Below are positions 7,202 to 14,373 of a DNA stretch of 15,944 nt, piece after piece. Source of the DNA: Nitrospinae bacterium RIFCSPLOWO2_12_FULL_45_22 (GTDB taxonomy: Bacteria; 2-12-FULL-45-22); the NCBI GenBank assembly GCA_001803565.1, contig MHDQ01000246.1:1-15944 (forward strand), in the 5' to 3' direction. The position numbers and the translations under genes were made by a program. The notes beneath the pieces were generated by a model. That model was given only the letters and a program-made list of their open reading frames with translations, searched no databases and was not told the origin of the DNA. The stretch's first letter is position 1. Every line of letters begins with the position of its first letter.

Positions 7202-7918
7202 GTGGCCAGATTGTCTCTCAACATAGACCATGTAGCCACTTTACGCGAAGCCAGAAAAGCCAGGGAGCCAGAACCTATAGGTATAGCCTTGCTGGCTGAG
7301 CTAGCGGGAGTGGATGGTATCACGGTCCATCTCAGACAAGACCGACGACATATCCAGGATAGAGACTTGCACTGGCTACGGGAGCTTATCAGGACTGAGC
7401 TTAATCTGGAGATGGCCCCCGTGCCAGAAATGGTTGGTCTTGCTACTAAGATAAAGGTAGATAGAGCAACTTTAGTGCCAGAAAACCGAGAAGAGATTAC
7501 TACCGAAGGAGGAATAGATTGTGTCTCACACAAACAACTGCTGGCTGCCGTGATAGATCAACTCCACTCAACCGGTATCCCGGTTAGTCTATTTATAGAC
7601 CCAGACCCGTTACAGGTGCAAGCGGCTAAGGAAATAGGCGCTGATTGTATAGAGATTAATACTGCCAGGTATTCGGAAGCTCGATCCCTTAAAGCCGAAG
7701 AGGCCGAGGGGAAAAAGATACAGGAGATAGCCTCCCTGGCAGCTAATACCGGCCTGAGAGTCCATGCTGGCCATGGCCTTAATTATAGAAATGTTACCCC
7801 GATAGTCCGAATACCAGAGCTCCAGGAGCTGAGCATAGGGCATAGTATCATTGCCCGGTCCCTCTTTGTAGGTATATGGGTAGCGGTACAAGAGATGTTG
7901 AAGCTAGTAAAAGGATAG
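7202..7918 (+). CDS. pdxJ: Pyridoxine 5'-phosphate synthase (PdxJ)
   Basis: PdxJ condenses 1-deoxy-D-xylulose 5-phosphate with 3-amino-2-oxopropyl phosphate to give pyridoxine 5'-phosphate, the last ring-forming step of the DXP-dependent vitamin B6 pathway. From GTG 7202 it has 238 residues, close to the 243 of E. coli PdxJ. It opens with LSLNIDHVATLREAR (4-18). GITVHLRQDRRHI (39-51) supplies His43, Arg45 and His50; Glu70 in NLEMAPV is the catalytic acid equivalent. CIEINTARY, then VHAGHGLNY (phosphate/histidine loop) and the terminal IGHSIIARSLFVG follow. All the active-site positions I can place are intact. It starts 70 bases after cdaR and ends 4 bases before nnr, so it is coupled to nnr. 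In many relatives acpS sits between pdxJ and nnr; it is missing here. Confidence 0.95.
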   Translation: MARLSLNIDHVATLREARKAREPEPIGIALLAELAGVDGITVHLRQDRRHIQDRDLHWLRELIRTELNLEMAPVPEMVGLATKIKVDRATLVPENREEITTEGGIDCVSHKQLLAAVIDQLHSTGIPVSLFIDPDPLQVQAAKEIGADCIEINTARYSEARSLKAEEAEGKKIQEIASLAANTGLRVHAGHGLNYRNVTPIVRIPELQELSIGHSIIARSLFVGIWVAVQEMLKLVKG

Positions 7919-7922
7919 AGCG

Positions 7923-9524
7923 ATGAAGGTTGTAACTGCCCATCAGATGCGCCAGATTGACCAGGAGGCCATCAATTATTATGGCATTCCCGGAATAATC
8001 CTGATGGAGAATGCTGGGTTGCAAGTAGTCCGGGAAATAGAAAAGCATTTTTCTCCTCTAACCACTAAAAAAGTTGCTATTATGGCCGGCCGGGGCAATA
8101 ATGGCGGGGATGGATTTGTTATCGCCAGACATCTCTGTAACTGTGGTAGCAAGGTTAAAATTTATCTCCTGAGTGCCCAGGATAAGGTTCGAGGTGATGC
8201 CCGAATAAACCTAGATATTATTGCTAAAATGGGTCTTGAGATAAAAGAAGTTCTTTCCCTGGACCAGTTGGATGATCTCGGTTCTTTTGATCTCTTAGTA
8301 GATGCCATCTTTGGTACCGGCTTGACTACAGCCGCCGAGGGCCTTTATCAAGAAATTATCTCTGCCATGAATACCGCTGGGAAACCTATTATCTCGGTAG
8401 ATATACCGTCGGGCCTTAGCTCTGACAGTAGCGAGTTGATAGGCCCCCATATAAAGGCTGACTTTACGGTAACTTTTGGTTTGCCTAAACTAGGGCTATT
8501 ACTTTACCCGGCGGCAAACCAGGTAGGTAAGCTGACTATTGGCGATATAAGCCTACCAAAACCCTTATTGGAAAAAGAAGAGATAAGAGTAAATCTGCTT
8601 ACTAAAGAAATGGTACGGCCTTATATCCCTGAGCGCCGACCAGAGGCCCATAAAGGCGACTTTGGCCATGTAGTAATAGTAGCAGGGTCGTGGGGTAAGA
8701 CCGGTGCTGCCGCTATGGCTAGTTATGCTGCTTTGCGGGCTGGCGCCGGGTTGGTTACCCTGGCTTTGCCCCGGAGCTTGAATATTGCTATGGAGACGGC
8801 TATCCCCGAGGTTATGACCTTGCCTTTGCCTGAAACCTCTGAGGGGACTATTGATCTGGAAGCCAAAGAAGAGCTCCGGGATTTTTTGAATAAGTTAAAA
8901 ATAGAAATCCTGGTCATCGGGCCCGGGTTAACTACCCACCCCCGAACCGGGCAATTAGTAAGAGAGTTATTGGATGAGGTTTCCTTGCCGATAGTAATAG
9001 ATGCTGACGGTATTAACATCTTATGTACTTATCTTGATATTCTTAAGAGAAGAAAATGGCCGTTGATACTAACACCCCATCCAGGAGAAATGGCCAGGCT
9101 ATTAGATGTGTCAGTACAGGAAATACAAAGCGATAGGGTGGGTATTGCTCAGCAGTTTGCCCAGGCATATCAACTCTTTTTGGTTTTAAAAGGGGCGGTT
9201 ACGGTAATTGCTGACCCTGAAGGTAACGTCTTCTTAAACCCCACGGGTAATCCGGGCATGGCTACGGCCGGTATGGGGGATGTATTGACTGGTATGCTGG
9301 GTGGCTTCCTGGCCCAACGATGGCCTCTATTAAAAGCTATAACGGCTGCGGTTTATCTCCATGGTTTATCCGGTGACCTGGCAACCCAGGCAATAGGGCC
9401 GGTTGGTATAACCGCTACCGATCTCCTGGATAGAATCCCTTTGGCAATAAAGTCGGTATTGGAACCAGTTCACGGGATTCAGTTAATGGGGTTAAAAATA
9501 GCGCAAAGCGTAGAACTAAGGTAA
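7923..9524 (+). CDS. nnr: Bifunctional NAD(P)HX epimerase / ADP-dependent dehydratase (NnrE-NnrD)
   Basis: This metabolite-repair enzyme acts on hydrated NADH or NADPH. The N-terminal epimerase interconverts the R and S forms, and the C-terminal dehydratase restores NAD(P)H using ADP. There are 533 residues. The NnrE domain is at about 1-215, with MENAG (28-32), AGRGNNGGDG (55-64) and DAIFGTG (127-133). The NnrD ribokinase-like domain is at about 240-512, with HKGDFGHVVIVAGS (243-256) and AALRAGAGLVT (269-279). IGPGL (332-336), IDADGIN (359-365), TPHPGEM (384-390) and the catalytic GNPGMATAGMGDVLTG (442-457) follow. The ATG at 7923 follows AGGATAGAG. The last 19 or so residues (from about Pro515) are encoded by a dispersed repeat shared with 14188-14355. 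They lie beyond the normal end of the domain and are unlikely to be needed for catalysis. Confidence 0.95.
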   Translation: MKVVTAHQMRQIDQEAINYYGIPGIILMENAGLQVVREIEKHFSPLTTKKVAIMAGRGNNGGDGFVIARHLCNCGSKVKIYLLSAQDKVRGDARINLDIIAKMGLEIKEVLSLDQLDDLGSFDLLVDAIFGTGLTTAAEGLYQEIISAMNTAGKPIISVDIPSGLSSDSSELIGPHIKADFTVTFGLPKLGLLLYPAANQVGKLTIGDISLPKPLLEKEEIRVNLLTKEMVRPYIPERRPEAHKGDFGHVVIVAGSWGKTGAAAMASYAALRAGAGLVTLALPRSLNIAMETAIPEVMTLPLPETSEGTIDLEAKEELRDFLNKLKIEILVIGPGLTTHPRTGQLVRELLDEVSLPIVIDADGINILCTYLDILKRRKWPLILTPHPGEMARLLDVSVQEIQSDRVGIAQQFAQAYQLFLVLKGAVTVIADPEGNVFLNPTGNPGMATAGMGDVLTGMLGGFLAQRWPLLKAITAAVYLHGLSGDLATQAIGPVGITATDLLDRIPLAIKSVLEPVHGIQLMGLKIAQSVELR

Positions 9525-9619
9525 TTATTCCTTAGCCTGGCACTTTTAGCTTTGAGTTTTACGCTTTCATTATTGAGGTCTTGGAGGAAAGGCTTGCCTG
9601 ATAACTGATCCCTGACCCC
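9466..9619. repeat. Dispersed direct repeat, copy A (nnr 3' end and nnr-tsaE gap)
   Basis: These 154 bases match 14188-14355 in the same orientation. By hand I count about 11 mismatches in 154 aligned positions (roughly 93% identity), plus a 14-base insertion in the other copy. Both begin CAGTTCACGGG and end CTGATCCCTGACCCC. Copy A starts inside nnr and supplies its last codons and the TAA (9522-9524). CTAAGG (9516-9521) and CCTTAG (9530-9535) form a small hairpin with an 8-base loop containing the stop codon. No open frame of its own is visible, so it is not an autonomous insertion sequence. Confidence 0.9.
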
Positions 9620-9640
9620 GGTGAGCTGTTACGGTGTTGG

Positions 9641-10144
9641 ATGGTAGAAATTAATCTTGTTTCGCCTACCCCAGATACTACCAGGGCTATCGGTGAGACC
9701 ATGGGTAGATATCTTAAAGGTGGGGAAATAATCTGTCTATATGGAGAACTAGGTGTTGGGAAGACCTGTCTGACCCAGGGGATCGCCCAGGGATTGAAAG
9801 TAGAAGACCCCAGGAGAGTAAAAAGTCCAAGTTTTATCTTAATAAGGGAATATAATGGTAGCCTTCCTCTTTACCATATTGACTTGTTCCGCCTATCAAC
9901 TCCCCAGGAGATGGAGGAATTAGGTTATGAAGAATATCTCTATGGCGAAGGGGTTACTGTTATTGAATGGGCCGACAAGATGGGGCAATATTTACCCCGC
10001 AAGAGAATAGATATCTTCCTTTCTTATCGGGAGGAAGGTAAAAGAGAAATCAGGATCAATTGGCCAGACTTACCAGAACCTCTATGGGCTGGAGAATTAT
10101 CAATCATCAGCCGTGAGGCGTTAGTCGTAAGGAGTGAGGAGTGA
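9641..10144 (+). CDS. tsaE: tRNA threonylcarbamoyladenosine biosynthesis ATPase TsaE
   Basis: TsaE is the small P-loop ATPase that works with TsaB and TsaD to transfer threonylcarbamoyl to A37 of ANN-decoding tRNAs (t6A), in the cytoplasm. There are 167 residues. Walker A GELGVGKT is at 35-42. SPSFILIREY (62-71) is the switch-like segment, normally SPTF-L--EY; YHIDLFRL (78-85) and VIEWADKM (107-114) complete the family pattern. The ATG at 9641 has no strong ribosome binding site, and repeat copy A ends only about 20 bases earlier. Its own last residues (LVVRSEE) and stop come from the GTGAGGAGT repeat at 10126. Position directly after nnr is a common arrangement; tsaB or tsaD are not in the window. 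Confidence 0.93.
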   Translation: MVEINLVSPTPDTTRAIGETMGRYLKGGEIICLYGELGVGKTCLTQGIAQGLKVEDPRRVKSPSFILIREYNGSLPLYHIDLFRLSTPQEMEELGYEEYLYGEGVTVIEWADKMGQYLPRKRIDIFLSYREEGKREIRINWPDLPEPLWAGELSIISREALVVRSEE

Positions 10145-10197
10145 GGATAATTTTTCTTACCCCTTACCCGCTCATGCCTTACTCCTCACGATTTTTT
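10126..10197. repeat. GTGAGGAGT-type inverted repeat at the tsaE 3' end (copy 2), terminator-like
   Basis: CGTAAGGAGTGAGG (10126-10139) pairs with CCTTACTCCTCACG (10177-10190), with one mismatch and one G-U pair over 14 positions, across a 37-base loop. A run of six T (10192-10197) follows immediately, so the RNA could act as an intrinsic terminator or attenuator before lptC. The left arm lies in tsaE and leads into its TGA stop. It resembles the element at the ftsH end (3755-3863) in sequence and in placement over a stop codon. Confidence 0.6.
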
Positions 10198-10221
10198 AGC
10201 TGAAGGCTAACGAGAAAAATA

Positions 10222-10800
10222 ATGAGGATGAGGAAGATCCAATGGATTAGGACAATTTTAGCGTTGGCAGTCGTACTCTCTGCTACCTCTATTGTCTTGT
10301 TCTTTAATCTTAGTCCATCCCAGAGACCGCTGGGAGCGAATTTAGATTTAGGATTATTCAAGAAAGAACGAGACTTGCAGGCAAGATTAACCGGGATTTA
10401 TATGATTGAAGAAGACGAGGGGAAACGGGCCTGGGAGTTATGGGCGGATAATGCCCAGGTATATGGCAAGGGGGATAATATACTATTAGAAAAGATCAAA
10501 GCCTTCTTATATCTGGATAATGCGGTGAAGGTTCAGATCAGGGGACAAAAGGGTAAAATAAACGGCAAAACCAAAGATATGGAACTGACTGGACAGGTAA
10601 TAGTTGTGAATAATGATGGGACTTCACTCTTAACAGATTATCTGAAGTGGGATGCCCAAAAGAGAGAGATGCATTCTCCCAGTTCCGTTACTGTCAAGGG
10701 AGGAGGGATGGAGATTAAAGGGGAAGATATGGTTACTTATTTAGATAGTCAGACCCTGGTATTAAAGAGAGACGTAGAGGCTGTGCTAGAGCAATGGTGA
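10222..10800 (+). CDS. lptC: LPS export protein LptC
   Basis: LptC is the single-pass inner-membrane component of the Lpt machine, which receives lipopolysaccharide from LptB2FG and passes it to LptA in the periplasm. There are 192 residues, close to E. coli LptC (191). One N-terminal membrane helix lies at about 10-27 (ILALAVVLSATSIVLFF), with no lipobox Cys. The periplasmic beta-jellyroll follows: WELWADNAQVYG, MELTGQVIVVNNDG, LKWDAQKREM and VKGGGMEIKGEDM are typical of the YrbK/LptC family. The start could be ATG 10222 or ATG 10228, which differ by two residues; neither has a clear Shine-Dalgarno sequence. It overlaps lptA by 7 bases and so is translationally coupled to it. Sequence conservation is low in this family, and the neighbours lptA and lptB give much of the confidence. 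Confidence 0.88.
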   Translation: MRMRKIQWIRTILALAVVLSATSIVLFFNLSPSQRPLGANLDLGLFKKERDLQARLTGIYMIEEDEGKRAWELWADNAQVYGKGDNILLEKIKAFLYLDNAVKVQIRGQKGKINGKTKDMELTGQVIVVNNDGTSLLTDYLKWDAQKREMHSPSSVTVKGGGMEIKGEDMVTYLDSQTLVLKRDVEAVLEQW

Positions 10801-11291
10801 AATCGTTGCTTATAAAAATAATCATCATCTCTTTTTTGTTAGGAGCTTCGGCAACCAGTTGGGGCTTTACCCTGGGAGGAGGAACCGGCCAGGCAGAACT
10901 ACCCGTCTATATCACTTCGGACGAAATGATGGCGAATCAAAAAGAAGGGAAGATATCTTTTGCCGGCAATGTAGTTACCAAACGAGGAGATATGATAATA
11001 AATTCTGATAAATTAGAAATATTGAATCGGGAAAAGGGTAGGAGTGTCATTATTGCATCCGGCCATGTTAAAATGAACCAGGGTAATCGAGCAGCGGAGG
11101 CAGAGATAGCTGAGTTTTATGAAGCGGAGCAAAAGGTTATTTTGAAAGGCAATCCGGTTATTCAGGAAGAAGGCCGCATAATTAAAGGATTAGAGATGAC
11201 CTTTTATATAAATGAAGATAAAAGCCTGGTGAAAGGGGATAAGCAGAACCGGGTAAATGTTACTTTGTACCCCAGCAAGGGCCAAAAATAA
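10794..11291 (+). CDS. lptA: LPS transport periplasmic protein LptA (OstA-like)
   Basis: LptA forms the periplasmic bridge that carries lipopolysaccharide from LptC to LptD at the outer membrane. The 165-residue protein has an N-terminal signal peptide: Lys3 and Lys8 around a hydrophobic core (IIIISFLLGASA), with likely cleavage near residue 20-25. The OstA/LptA domain follows. Diagnostic pieces are VYITSDEMMANQKEGKISFAG (a common start of the fold), NVVTKRGDMIINSDKLEI, IIASGHVKMNQGNRAAEAEIAEFY and LKGNPVIQEEGRIIKG. Its ATG lies inside lptC, with a 7-base overlap; a GTG one codon later is possible. It ends just before a long inverted repeat that separates it from lptB. Confidence 0.92.
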   Translation: MVKSLLIKIIIISFLLGASATSWGFTLGGGTGQAELPVYITSDEMMANQKEGKISFAGNVVTKRGDMIINSDKLEILNREKGRSVIIASGHVKMNQGNRAAEAEIAEFYEAEQKVILKGNPVIQEEGRIIKGLEMTFYINEDKSLVKGDKQNRVNVTLYPSKGQK

Positions 11292-11312
11292 AAATCGTTA
11301 TTAGGGCATTAC

Positions 11313-11374
11313 GTAATTGGGTTATTAGGTGATTCTCGATACGCAATAACCCAGTAACCTAATAACCCAATTAC
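11313..11374. repeat. 18-bp perfect inverted repeat between lptA and lptB
   Basis: GTAATTGGGTTATTAGGT (11313-11330) and ACCTAATAACCCAATTAC (11357-11374) are exact reverse complements around a 26-base centre. The right side is also a tandem pair of near-identical 16-mers: AATAACCCAGTAACCT (11345-11360) and AATAACCCAATTACCT (11361-11376), two differences. GTTATTAGGG also occurs at 11298-11307. The unit therefore looks like a short TAGGTTATTGGG-type repeat, expanded and inverted. The hairpin would lie in the mRNA 23 bases before the lptB start. Confidence 0.85.
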
Positions 11375-11398
11375 CTATTTTGAGATCTTTAGTAGCAA

Positions 11399-12118
11399 AT
11401 GTTACTACAAGCAAATAATCTGGTTAAGTCATTTAAGGGACGGCGGGTAGTAGATGGGGTAAGTATAAAAGTTGAACCCGGGCAAGTAGTAGGATTATTG
11501 GGGCCTAATGGTGCGGGGAAGACTACTACCTTCTATATAATTACTGGATTGATAAAACCAGAGCAGGGAGAAATTTTCGTTAATGGAAAGGATATAACCA
11601 GATTACCTATGTACCTACGGGCCCGCGAGGGGATCGGCTATCTACCTCAAGAACCCTCCAGCTTCCGGAAGCTCTCAGTGGAAGAAAATATCCTGGCTAT
11701 CCTGGAGACCATCCCCCTTAATAAGGGGGAACGAAAAAAGAAGGCTGAGGCCTTGATGAAAGAGTTCGGGGTTTACCAATTAAAAAACCAGAAGGCTTAC
11801 TCCCTTTCTGGCGGTGAAAGGCGTCGGGTAGAGATTGCTCGGGCCTTAACTACTTCTCCTAATTTTATCTTGATGGACGAGCCTTTTACCGGGATTGACC
11901 CTATAATGGTGGCTGATATCCAGGATGTTATCTTCAAGCTCAAAAAGAAGGGCCTAGGGATTGTTATAACCGATCACAATGTTCGGGAGACTTTACAAAT
12001 AACCGATATAACATATATTATAAGTGATGGGAAGATACTAGAGATGGGATCGCCAGAAGAAATTATAAAGAGTGAAAGGGCTAAGCAAGTCTATTTTGGG
12101 GAAAAATTTATCTTTTAA
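11399..12118 (+). CDS. lptB: LPS export ABC transporter ATPase LptB
   Basis: LptB is the cytoplasmic ATPase that, as a dimer with LptF and LptG, extracts lipopolysaccharide from the inner membrane. The 239 residues are typical. Walker A GPNGAGKTT is at 35-43, the Q-loop YLPQEPSSFRKLSVEENI at 81-98 (Gln84), and the signature LSGGERRRVEIARAL at 136-150. Walker B FILMDEP at 156-162 is followed by the LptB-typical FTGIDPI, and the H-loop His is at 193 (TDHNVRETL). YLPQE-S-FRKLSVEENI and FTGIDP separate LptB from other small ABC ATPases. The ATG at 11399 lacks a strong ribosome binding site and sits just after the inverted repeat. lptF and lptG are not in the window. rpoN begins 18 bases after the stop. 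Confidence 0.96.
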   Translation: MLLQANNLVKSFKGRRVVDGVSIKVEPGQVVGLLGPNGAGKTTTFYIITGLIKPEQGEIFVNGKDITRLPMYLRAREGIGYLPQEPSSFRKLSVEENILAILETIPLNKGERKKKAEALMKEFGVYQLKNQKAYSLSGGERRRVEIARALTTSPNFILMDEPFTGIDPIMVADIQDVIFKLKKKGLGIVITDHNVRETLQITDITYIISDGKILEMGSPEEIIKSERAKQVYFGEKFIF

Positions 12119-12136
12119 GAGATTTAAGGGACCCTC

Positions 12137-13618
12137 ATGGCTGATGTAAGAGGCAGGTTAGAATTAAGGCAAGCCCCAAGGCTTATGATGACGACAGTAT
12201 TGCAGCAAGCCTTGCAACTATTGACTCTCCCCCGCTTAGAGCTGTGCCAGCTTATCCAACAACAAATGCTAGAAAACCCCTTATTAGAAGATGCCGCTTC
12301 TGAAGAAGAACAGGAAGAAGATATCCAGGTTAATGGTATCACTGATGGGGTTGAGGAAGGGGCTGGAGAATTTGATATAGACTGGGAAAACTACGTATGG
12401 GATAAGTTAGATTTGGGATATACCGAGGAACACTTAGAAGAATATATTTCACCCGGCGAAACCTTGAGCAAACGCCCTACCCTTATGGAATATCTACTCT
12501 GGCAACTGAACCTGTCTTCCAGGGATGAGATGGAGAAACGTATTGGAGCCGCTATAATAGGGGAGATTGATGAAGATGGCTATTTTAGGGATGACCTCCA
12601 GGAAATAGCCAACCAATTTGGGTTAAAGAAGGCAGAAGCCGAAAAAGTCCTCAAGCTAATCCAAACCTTTGACCCTCCTGGAGTAGGGGCCAGAACCCTA
12701 AAAGAATGTTTGCTCCTCCAGGTAAAAGATCTAGAGCAGGATAAATGGTTATTAGAAAAGATCATAAAGAAATACCTGGAAGGATTTGAGCCCAGGAATT
12801 ATGCCAGGATCGCCAGGGCTTTAAAGGTCCCTTTAGAAGAGATATTGCGGGCAGCCCAGCTTATCCGTTCACTTAATCCGGTGCCAGGAGCAAAATTCCA
12901 GGATCAACCCACAGAATATATTGTCCCGGATGTCTTTGTAATAAAGAATTCTGGTGAATATCAGGTTATTATCAATGACGATGGGGTACCGAGGTTGAGG
13001 ATTAATTCCTTTTATAAGAGTGTTTTGAGAAGTGACCGGGATAAGGGGAATCCTACCAGACAATATATTGAAGACAAATTCCGCTCGGCCCTCTGGCTCC
13101 TCAGAGGGATAGAACATCGCCGCAGAACCATCTATAAAGTAACTAATAGTATTGTAAAACTTCAGCGGGATTTTCTCGATTTCGGGATAAACTACCTTAA
13201 ACCCCTGGTCCTGAACGATGTAGCCCAGGATGTAGGATTACACGGGTCTACCGTGAGCCGGGTCGCTAACAGCAAGTATATGGATACCCCCCAGGGACTT
13301 TTTGAGTTTAAATTCTTTTTCCATAGCGGTTTAGAATCGGTAGTGGGCGGGCCCAGGTCTTCTGTGGTCGTGAAAAATATGCTAATGAAATTCATTGGTA
13401 CTGAAGACCCTAATGACCCCCATACTGATGACCAACTAGTAGAGCTATTCAAAGAAAATAATATTGTGATTGCCCGGAGGACGGTAAATAAGTACCGCAG
13501 GAAATTAAAGATCCCTGACTCCAGCGAGCGGAAGAGATCAGCCCAGACTAAGGCCTCCGGGCGTATGGCTCAATCATGTCTTTCGGTGAATGAGAGGGTT
13601 AAAGACCATGTTTATTAA
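12137..13618 (+). CDS. rpoN: RNA polymerase sigma-54 factor RpoN
   Basis: RpoN directs RNA polymerase to -24/-12 promoters that need an AAA+ enhancer-binding activator. There are 493 residues. The Gln/Leu-rich Region I is at 7-50 (LELRQAPRL...LQQALQLL...LIQQQMLENPLLED). An acidic Region II follows at about 50-110 and the core-binding domain at about 113-320 (RPTLMEYLLWQL, IGEIDEDGYF, FDPPGVGARTLKECL). The HTH lies near 356-384 (LNDVAQDVGLHGSTVSRVANSKYM); the usual HESTVSR reads HGSTVSR here. The RpoN box is ARRTVNKYR at 446-454. About 27 residues follow the normal end near SSERKR, an unusual tail that runs over the hpf start. ATG 12137 follows AAGGGA at 12126-12131. Position between lptB and hpf is the classic proteobacterial arrangement. 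Confidence 0.96.
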   Translation: MADVRGRLELRQAPRLMMTTVLQQALQLLTLPRLELCQLIQQQMLENPLLEDAASEEEQEEDIQVNGITDGVEEGAGEFDIDWENYVWDKLDLGYTEEHLEEYISPGETLSKRPTLMEYLLWQLNLSSRDEMEKRIGAAIIGEIDEDGYFRDDLQEIANQFGLKKAEAEKVLKLIQTFDPPGVGARTLKECLLLQVKDLEQDKWLLEKIIKKYLEGFEPRNYARIARALKVPLEEILRAAQLIRSLNPVPGAKFQDQPTEYIVPDVFVIKNSGEYQVIINDDGVPRLRINSFYKSVLRSDRDKGNPTRQYIEDKFRSALWLLRGIEHRRRTIYKVTNSIVKLQRDFLDFGINYLKPLVLNDVAQDVGLHGSTVSRVANSKYMDTPQGLFEFKFFFHSGLESVVGGPRSSVVVKNMLMKFIGTEDPNDPHTDDQLVELFKENNIVIARRTVNKYRRKLKIPDSSERKRSAQTKASGRMAQSCLSVNERVKDHVY

Positions 13619-14177
13619 CCTTACCGCCAGAAATATTGACATAACTGAAGCCCTGAAGTCTTATATAGAGAGCAAGATTAAGAGGCTGGAAAGATATGTA
13701 GATAGTAATGCAGAAGCACAACTGGTCTTGTCGGTTGAAAAATATCGTCATTCGGCTGAGATCAACCTGGTGGGGAAGCGGATAAATATTCATAGTAGAG
13801 AAGAGAGCCCGGATATGTATCTCTCTCTTGATAAAGTGATAGAAAAGGTTGAACGACAACTGAGAAAGAGAAAGGAGAGGATAAGGGCCTTAAAGGCCAA
13901 ACAAAGAGCCAAAGAAGCCAATTACCGGCTGCAGATAATTGCCAGAACCACCCCTATCAATGAAGGGAATCCACCAGGCAATTCCGAAATTATTAAGTCC
14001 CAACGCTTTGCTATTAAGCCTATGTCGGTTGAAGAGGCGGTTATGCAGATAGACCTGTTAGGTAATGAATTTTTGGTATTCAATAACTCTCGTACAGACA
14101 AGGTTAATGTACTTTATAAGAAAAGGGATGGGAATCTTGGCTTAATTGAGCCAGAATATGAAGCGGATCTGGATTAA
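13608..14177 (+). CDS. hpf: Long-form ribosome hibernation promoting factor (HPF)
   Basis: HPF binds the small ribosomal subunit and, in its long form, dimerises 70S ribosomes into inactive 100S particles during starvation. From ATG 13608 it has 189 residues. The N-terminal S30AE/YfiA domain is at about 1-97 (FINLTARNIDITEALKSYIESKI at the start, YLSLDKVIEKVERQLRKRKER near 71-91). A basic linker follows, and the C-terminal dimerisation domain is at about 133-183 (RFAIKPMSVEEAVMQIDLLGNEFLVFNN...VNVLYKKRDGNLGLIEP). The longer frame from ATG 13590 adds six residues, but GAGAGGG (13592-13598) sits 9 bases before 13608 and the family starts at this Met. It overlaps the end of rpoN by 11 bases, so translation is probably coupled. 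Proteobacteria usually carry a short HPF at this position; the long form is more typical of other phyla. Confidence 0.95.
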   Translation: MFINLTARNIDITEALKSYIESKIKRLERYVDSNAEAQLVLSVEKYRHSAEINLVGKRINIHSREESPDMYLSLDKVIEKVERQLRKRKERIRALKAKQRAKEANYRLQIIARTTPINEGNPPGNSEIIKSQRFAIKPMSVEEAVMQIDLLGNEFLVFNNSRTDKVNVLYKKRDGNLGLIEPEYEADLD

Positions 14178-14187
14178 TCCGAGGTAA

Positions 14188-14355
14188 CAGTTCACGGGGT
14201 TCAGTTAACCGGGCTAAAAATAGCGCAAAGCGTAATGTGCAAAGCGTAGAACTAAGGTAATTATTCCTTAGCTTTGCCCTTTTAGCTTTGAGTTTTACAC
14301 TTTCATTATTGAGGTCTTTGAGGAAAAGCTTGCCTGACAACTGATCCCTGACCCC
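14188..14355. repeat. Dispersed direct repeat, copy B (hpf-ahcY spacer)
   Basis: This is the second copy of the element at 9466-9619, in the same orientation. It is 14 bases longer because GCAAAGCGTA occurs twice in quick succession (14224-14247 region), where copy A has it once. The small stem is longer here: the right arm CCTTAG continues into CTTTGC, which can pair with the upstream GCAAAG across a 7-base bulge. This copy is wholly non-coding, starting 11 bases after the hpf stop. Confidence 0.9.
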
Positions 14356-14373
14356 TGTCATTAGAAAATAGTT

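Noticed and set aside
9538-9553. TGGCAC...GC resembling a sigma-54 promoter before tsaE
   Set aside because: GG and GC are separated by 8 bases instead of the required 10, and the motif is not kept in the other repeat copy.
9466-9619. Insertion sequence or phage attachment site at the nnr repeat
   Set aside because: There is no transposase or integrase, no tRNA, and no terminal inverted repeats at the ends. The genes between the two copies are ordinary housekeeping genes, so they are not cargo of a composite element.
11298-11376. Possible CRISPR or small tandem array between lptA and lptB
   Set aside because: There is only one tandem pair of 16-mers without spacers and no cas gene, so it is better described as an inverted repeat.
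13518-13618. Frameshift in rpoN causing the long C-terminal tail
   Set aside because: The frame is continuous through the RpoN box and SSERKR, and nothing in the sequence shows where a frame change would restore a better ending. Kept only as a finding to check.
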